Shown: piece by piece, positions 12,831 through 15,670 of the stretch
Numbering within the stretch: position 1 is the first letter of the stretch
Layout of the letters: each line of letters starts with the position of its first letter
DNA from: Nitrososphaerales archaeon TH5894
GTDB taxonomy: Archaea > Thermoproteota > Nitrososphaeria > Nitrososphaerales > Nitrososphaeraceae
DNA: 15,670 nucleotides
Reading direction: 5' to 3'
Assembly: GCA_014523485.1 (NCBI GenBank)
Contig: JAATVK010000073.1
Location: forward strand, 1-15,670
Made by a program: the position numbers and the translations under genes
The notes under the pieces: model-generated
The model's database searches: none
Told to the model about the DNA's origin: nothing
The model's input: only the letters and a program-made list of their open reading frames with translations

Positions 12831-14647
12831 CCATCCTCCTTAATCTCTATACTTTTAACATCCCTTAACTGCTGAAAATTCCGATTGTCTCCGTCTATAA
12901 TGCTTGCATATTCGTTTTGTAGAATAACTACGGATCCTATAATGTTAGTATTTAAATTATTAACTGTTGGAATAGAAGCAATTTCGGGAGAATCTGAAAA
13001 AATTGCTTGTGAATATGCAATTATAGGATTAATAACAGGATCAGGATACACACCTATAAACAATGATAAACCCGCTATAAAGGCCATCGGAATTATTGCA
13101 TATCTATTTACATCTCGTAATTTTTCAAAGCGAGGTGAAATTTTTCCAAAGAATATTTTTTTATACATCACTAAGAGGTAAGAAGAGGTCAGAATAGTAG
13201 AAAGAATAGCAAGGGAAAATAAGACAACTCTAAAAGAATCCATATTTTCCGTTCCAGTTTGTAGGGCACCAGTAAACATTATCCATTCGGCCATAAAGCC
13301 ACTTGTGGGAGGTACACCTATCAGTGTTAGTACACCGATCATTGCAAAGGTAGCTGTATAAGGCATTTTTCTTGCAATGCCTCCCAGATTTGACATACTT
13401 CTTGTGCCTGTTCGGAGGATTATAGAACCTGCCATCAAGAAAAGAATTGTCTCACCCAGGGCATGAGGAATCCACATTAATACACTACCTGTTATACCTA
13501 ACATACTTTGACTTCCTAATCCGAAAATTATGTAACCAATGTGACTGATACTCGAATATGCCAATAACTTTTTAACATCATCTTGCATCAAAGCCATGGC
13601 ACCTCCATAAATCATAGTTATTACTCCCCAAAAGTTTATGTAAATACTATAATCAGAATAGGTTATAGCAAGGAGATCTATCCAAATTCTTAATAGTGCA
13701 TAAACGCCTATTGCACTCATAGGCCCAGCAATTAGGGCGGAAATGGGTGTAGGAGATTCCGCATAGGTAGCTGGGATCCATATATGGAGAATAAAAGCGC
13801 CTAATTTTACTGCAATTCCTATAACAACAGCAAACACAATAAGTGTCATCCATTGTGAAGGAATTTTTGACGTATTTGATTTGATTGTTTCAAAATCAAA
13901 TCCTCCTGCGAATAAGCCCATTGCAAGCACACCCAATAATAAAAGAACTGCACCTACATGTGTCCAAAAAAAGAACATAAGAGATACTCTCTTTCTCGTA
14001 GAATATCCAAAGAGAGCTATTAAAAAGAAAGCAGGAACAAGCATTAATTCAAAAAAAACATAAAATTCGATCAGATTTGTTGATAGAACTGTTCCTACCA
14101 TCCCCATAGAGAATGTGAGAAAAAGGGCAAAATATAGTCCCATTTGAGTATCTATATGTTGTTTATACGACGGCTCTATGCTGTAAACGCTTTCAATTTG
14201 TCCCCTACCACCTAGTGATAAATCATTATTTTTATTTAATTTTTCTTCAGTAGAATTATTACTATTATCTTTATTGAGGTATTGAGGATTCGACATCTCG
14301 AGATTATCAAAATGTCCAGCAATTTTTCTAACCATATATTCTTTTGAAAATACGGCTATTACTGCTGATAAGACGTATATGGTTACAGCAAATGGAATGC
14401 TGAACCCATCCAATTTCAATCCGAAATTACCAAACTGGCTCCAGGCATACGATTCTTCATAAACAGGATTGTCTACCGAGATAGAAATTACTGGGATTAT
14501 CAATAAAATTGTGGATATAACCAAAATACCAAAGGAAAACCAAGTAACGAAACTAGTTCCTCTTTTTTTTCCTAAAAAATAAGATAATGGAGCGAGTACT
14601 AAAGGTAGAAATATAGATGCCATTAATATTCCAGATTCAGAAGCCAT
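12827..14647 (-). CDS. nuoM: Complex I subunit M (NuoM)
   Basis: A 606-aa antiporter-like subunit of the complex I membrane arm. Recognisable blocks are VFFELMLVPAFFLI with Glu200 (E. coli E144), GIAVKLGAFILHIWIPATYAESP with Lys281 (E. coli K234), the VKKLLAYSSISHIGY helix, and GFMAEW with Glu454 (E. coli E407). Where E. coli has Lys265 in LLKTAAYGLLR, this protein reads GPMSAIGVYALLR, with Ala312 at that position by my alignment. An Asn-rich hydrophilic insert (about residues 112-165) sits between helices, and a polar tail follows the last helix. The start ATG 14647 directly follows the TAG of a 15-codon in-frame ORF. Its stop overlaps nuoL by 4 nt. Confidence 0.96.
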   Translation of the reverse strand: MASESGILMASIFLPLVLAPLSYFLGKKRGTSFVTWFSFGILVISTILLIIPVISISVDNPVYEESYAWSQFGNFGLKLDGFSIPFAVTIYVLSAVIAVFSKEYMVRKIAGHFDNLEMSNPQYLNKDNSNNSTEEKLNKNNDLSLGGRGQIESVYSIEPSYKQHIDTQMGLYFALFLTFSMGMVGTVLSTNLIEFYVFFELMLVPAFFLIALFGYSTRKRVSLMFFFWTHVGAVLLLLGVLAMGLFAGGFDFETIKSNTSKIPSQWMTLIVFAVVIGIAVKLGAFILHIWIPATYAESPTPISALIAGPMSAIGVYALLRIWIDLLAITYSDYSIYINFWGVITMIYGGAMALMQDDVKKLLAYSSISHIGYIIFGLGSQSMLGITGSVLMWIPHALGETILFLMAGSIILRTGTRSMSNLGGIARKMPYTATFAMIGVLTLIGVPPTSGFMAEWIMFTGALQTGTENMDSFRVVLFSLAILSTILTSSYLLVMYKKIFFGKISPRFEKLRDVNRYAIIPMAFIAGLSLFIGVYPDPVINPIIAYSQAIFSDSPEIASIPTVNNLNTNIIGSVVILQNEYASIIDGDNRNFQQLRDVKSIEIKEDG

Positions 14648-14695
14648 CTACCTTTTTTCTACCTCGATGTCTAAAAACTCATTAAATAATACCAT
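14648..14695 (-). CDS. Possible 15-codon leader ORF between nuoK and nuoM
   Basis: ATG at 14695 reads MVLFNEFLDIEVEKR and stops with TAG at 14650-14648, immediately before the nuoM ATG and in the same frame. It begins 4 nt after the nuoK stop and so fills the only large gap of the operon. It may couple nuoM translation to nuoK, or it may be chance or the relic of a longer nuoM N-terminus. Confidence 0.3.
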   Translation of the reverse strand: MVLFNEFLDIEVEKR

Positions 14696-14699
14696 ATTG

Positions 14700-15002
14700 T
14701 TAACCCCGTAGATATTTGTATTCTGAAACGTCAATATTTTTATAAAGTCTATAAGCAATAATTATTATAGCTAAGCCAACAGCTACTTCTGCTGCTGCGA
14801 TTGCTATGGCAAATAGGGCAAATATCTGGCCTTGTATATCTCCTAAATATCGTGAAAAGGCAATTAAATTTAGATTTGCAGCATTTGCAATAATTTCTAT
14901 TGCAAAAATCATTCTTATAGCATTTCGCTTTACAATAAGACCATACATACCTATTCCAACGAGAATCAATGAAATTGATACAAAATTAATTAATTCAGTC
15001 AT
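14700..15002 (-). CDS. nuoK: Complex I subunit K (NuoK)
   Basis: A 100-aa three-helix membrane subunit, the usual family length. The two buried glutamates of the proton path are at Glu36 (MIFAIEIIANAANLNLIAF) and Glu72 (AIAAAEVAVGLAIII), the same positions as in E. coli NuoK. ATG 15002 overlaps the nuoJ stop in ATGACTGA (8 nt), which points to coupled translation. It acts at the junction of the quinone-site subunit NuoH and the antiporter subunits. Confidence 0.96.
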   Translation of the reverse strand: MTELINFVSISLILVGIGMYGLIVKRNAIRMIFAIEIIANAANLNLIAFSRYLGDIQGQIFALFAIAIAAAEVAVGLAIIIIAYRLYKNIDVSEYKYLRG

Positions 15003-15591
15003 TACTTATACCTGCTCCTTTCCCTTCACTTTTTTTATCAAGATATATTTTTTCTTGTTGGGGAGATGCAGGAGAAGTCTCTGAGCGCGGCTGATCACTC
15101 TCCTCCCTTCTTGCCAATGATAAGGCTCCTATAATAGATCCTGCTAGTGTTAGACCTAGTAATATAAATACAGGAGAGTAATAGGTTAGCATTCCATTAC
15201 CAATTTTATTTACTATATTTTCTAGTGATGGTTTTAACTCAGCGTTTGAAAACAGCGAACTAAAAAGAAGAACTCCAATCCCTGCCATCGCTAATAATGA
15301 AAATATTAAACCAGCGATTTGCCTGCCCCTATTATCCTCATCACCAGAAAAGAGAGATTCAGTCCTGACTAGCATTACAATAAATATAACCAAAACAGCA
15401 ACTGCGCCAACATACACTGAGATCTGAAACATCGCAACAAAAGGAGAATCTAGTAAAATAAAAAAACCTGCTATACCAAGCATTGAAATTGCCAAAGCAA
15501 TTGCACCATAAATAATTTCTCGACTTTCTAAAGCAAATATTGCAGATCCTACTGTTAAAATAGATAAACCTATGAAAGCGACATCAGCCAT
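14995..15591 (-). CDS. nuoJ: Complex I subunit J (NuoJ)
   Basis: A membrane subunit of about 198 aa with five helices and the signature FQISVYVGAVAVLVIFIVMLV, whose Tyr/Gly helix carries the pi-bulge in complex I. The C-terminal 40 residues are a polar Ser/Glu/Lys tail. The longest frame begins with TTG 15612, but ATG 15591 (MADVAFIGLS) is the better start: it has GAGGAG about 7 nt upstream and overlaps the nuoI stop in ATGGCTGA (8 nt), the same arrangement as nuoJ-nuoK. Confidence 0.95.
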   Translation of the reverse strand: MADVAFIGLSILTVGSAIFALESREIIYGAIALAISMLGIAGFFILLDSPFVAMFQISVYVGAVAVLVIFIVMLVRTESLFSGDEDNRGRQIAGLIFSLLAMAGIGVLLFSSLFSNAELKPSLENIVNKIGNGMLTYYSPVFILLGLTLAGSIIGALSLARREESDQPRSETSPASPQQEKIYLDKKSEGKGAGISND

Positions 15592-15670
15592 GAGAAGCTC
15601 CTCTTTCATCAATCTTTACTTCGACTGTCCCATCATACTTCGGTTTGACTGCTAATTGTGCTGGGGTATA
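15584..15670 (-). CDS. nuoI: Complex I subunit I (NuoI), C-terminal end only
   Basis: The minus strand reads 28 codons in from the window edge, beginning YTPAQLAVKPKYDGTVEVKI and ending ERGASHG with TGA at 15586-15584. The frame runs into nuoJ through an 8-nt overlap, exactly where nuoI stands in archaeal nuo operons. The YTPxQL phrase suits the tail after the two 4Fe-4S motifs of NuoI. The cluster ligands themselves are outside the window, so the assignment rests on context and tail sequence. Confidence 0.7.
   Translation of the reverse strand, partial: YTPAQLAVKPKYDGTVEVKIDERGASHG

Noticed and set aside
10328..14063. Several plus-strand ORFs of 60-98 codons opposite nuoN, nuoL and nuoM
   Set aside because: They are antisense shadows of the long, clearly coding nuo genes. 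Their peptides are low-complexity and have no start signals.

Overview
The window reads as chromosomal DNA of an AT-rich ammonia-oxidising archaeon (Nitrososphaerota/Thaumarchaeota, most likely Nitrososphaerales, Nitrosocosmicus-like). Evidence: a complex I membrane-arm operon in the order I-J-K-M-L-N with archaeal-type subunits, an archaeal-type tRNA-Glu carrying a D-loop intron, TATA boxes about 25 nt upstream of start codons (leaderless transcription), and lineage-typical small proteins (Gly-rich TRAM protein, PRC-like repeats, stand-alone Rieske protein, CADD-like protein). The species assignment is inference.

Left third (1-3440) is accessory, decaying DNA. It holds a chymotrypsin-fold (NAL1-like) serine protease whose membrane-anchor N-terminus lies in another frame across an A9 run. 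Two small charged minus-strand ORFs flank it. About 1.9 kb without an intact gene follows. In it I can reconstruct one decayed minus-strand gene (1499-2244, four frame segments), two diverged copies of a tRNA 3' end, and a 54-codon N-terminal stump of a tyrosine recombinase just downstream of a CAT tRNA. This looks like the scar of an element that integrated at a tRNA.

Middle (3510-8600) holds mostly monocistronic housekeeping or lineage genes: CADD/PqqC-like oxidase (minus), tRNA-Glu, polyprenyl diphosphate synthase, a two-repeat PRC-like protein, a small membrane protein (probably frameshifted at its start), an unknown 105-aa protein, a Rieske ferredoxin (minus), and a Gly/Arg-rich TRAM RNA-binding protein with an acidic tail.

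Right part (9106-15670, minus strand) is the tightly packed distal half of the nuo operon: end of nuoI, then nuoJ, nuoK, nuoM, nuoL, nuoN. I-J and J-K overlap by 8 nt and M-L by 4 nt, which implies translational coupling. These subunits form the proton-pumping membrane arm of respiratory complex I. The peripheral-arm genes, if present, lie beyond the right edge.

The strongest leads are the tRNA-Glu D-loop intron, the frameshifted membrane-anchored protease with flanking small ORFs, the integration scar beside the CAT tRNA, the NuoM antiporter channel lacking its central lysine, and a 15-codon ORF in frame directly before nuoM.
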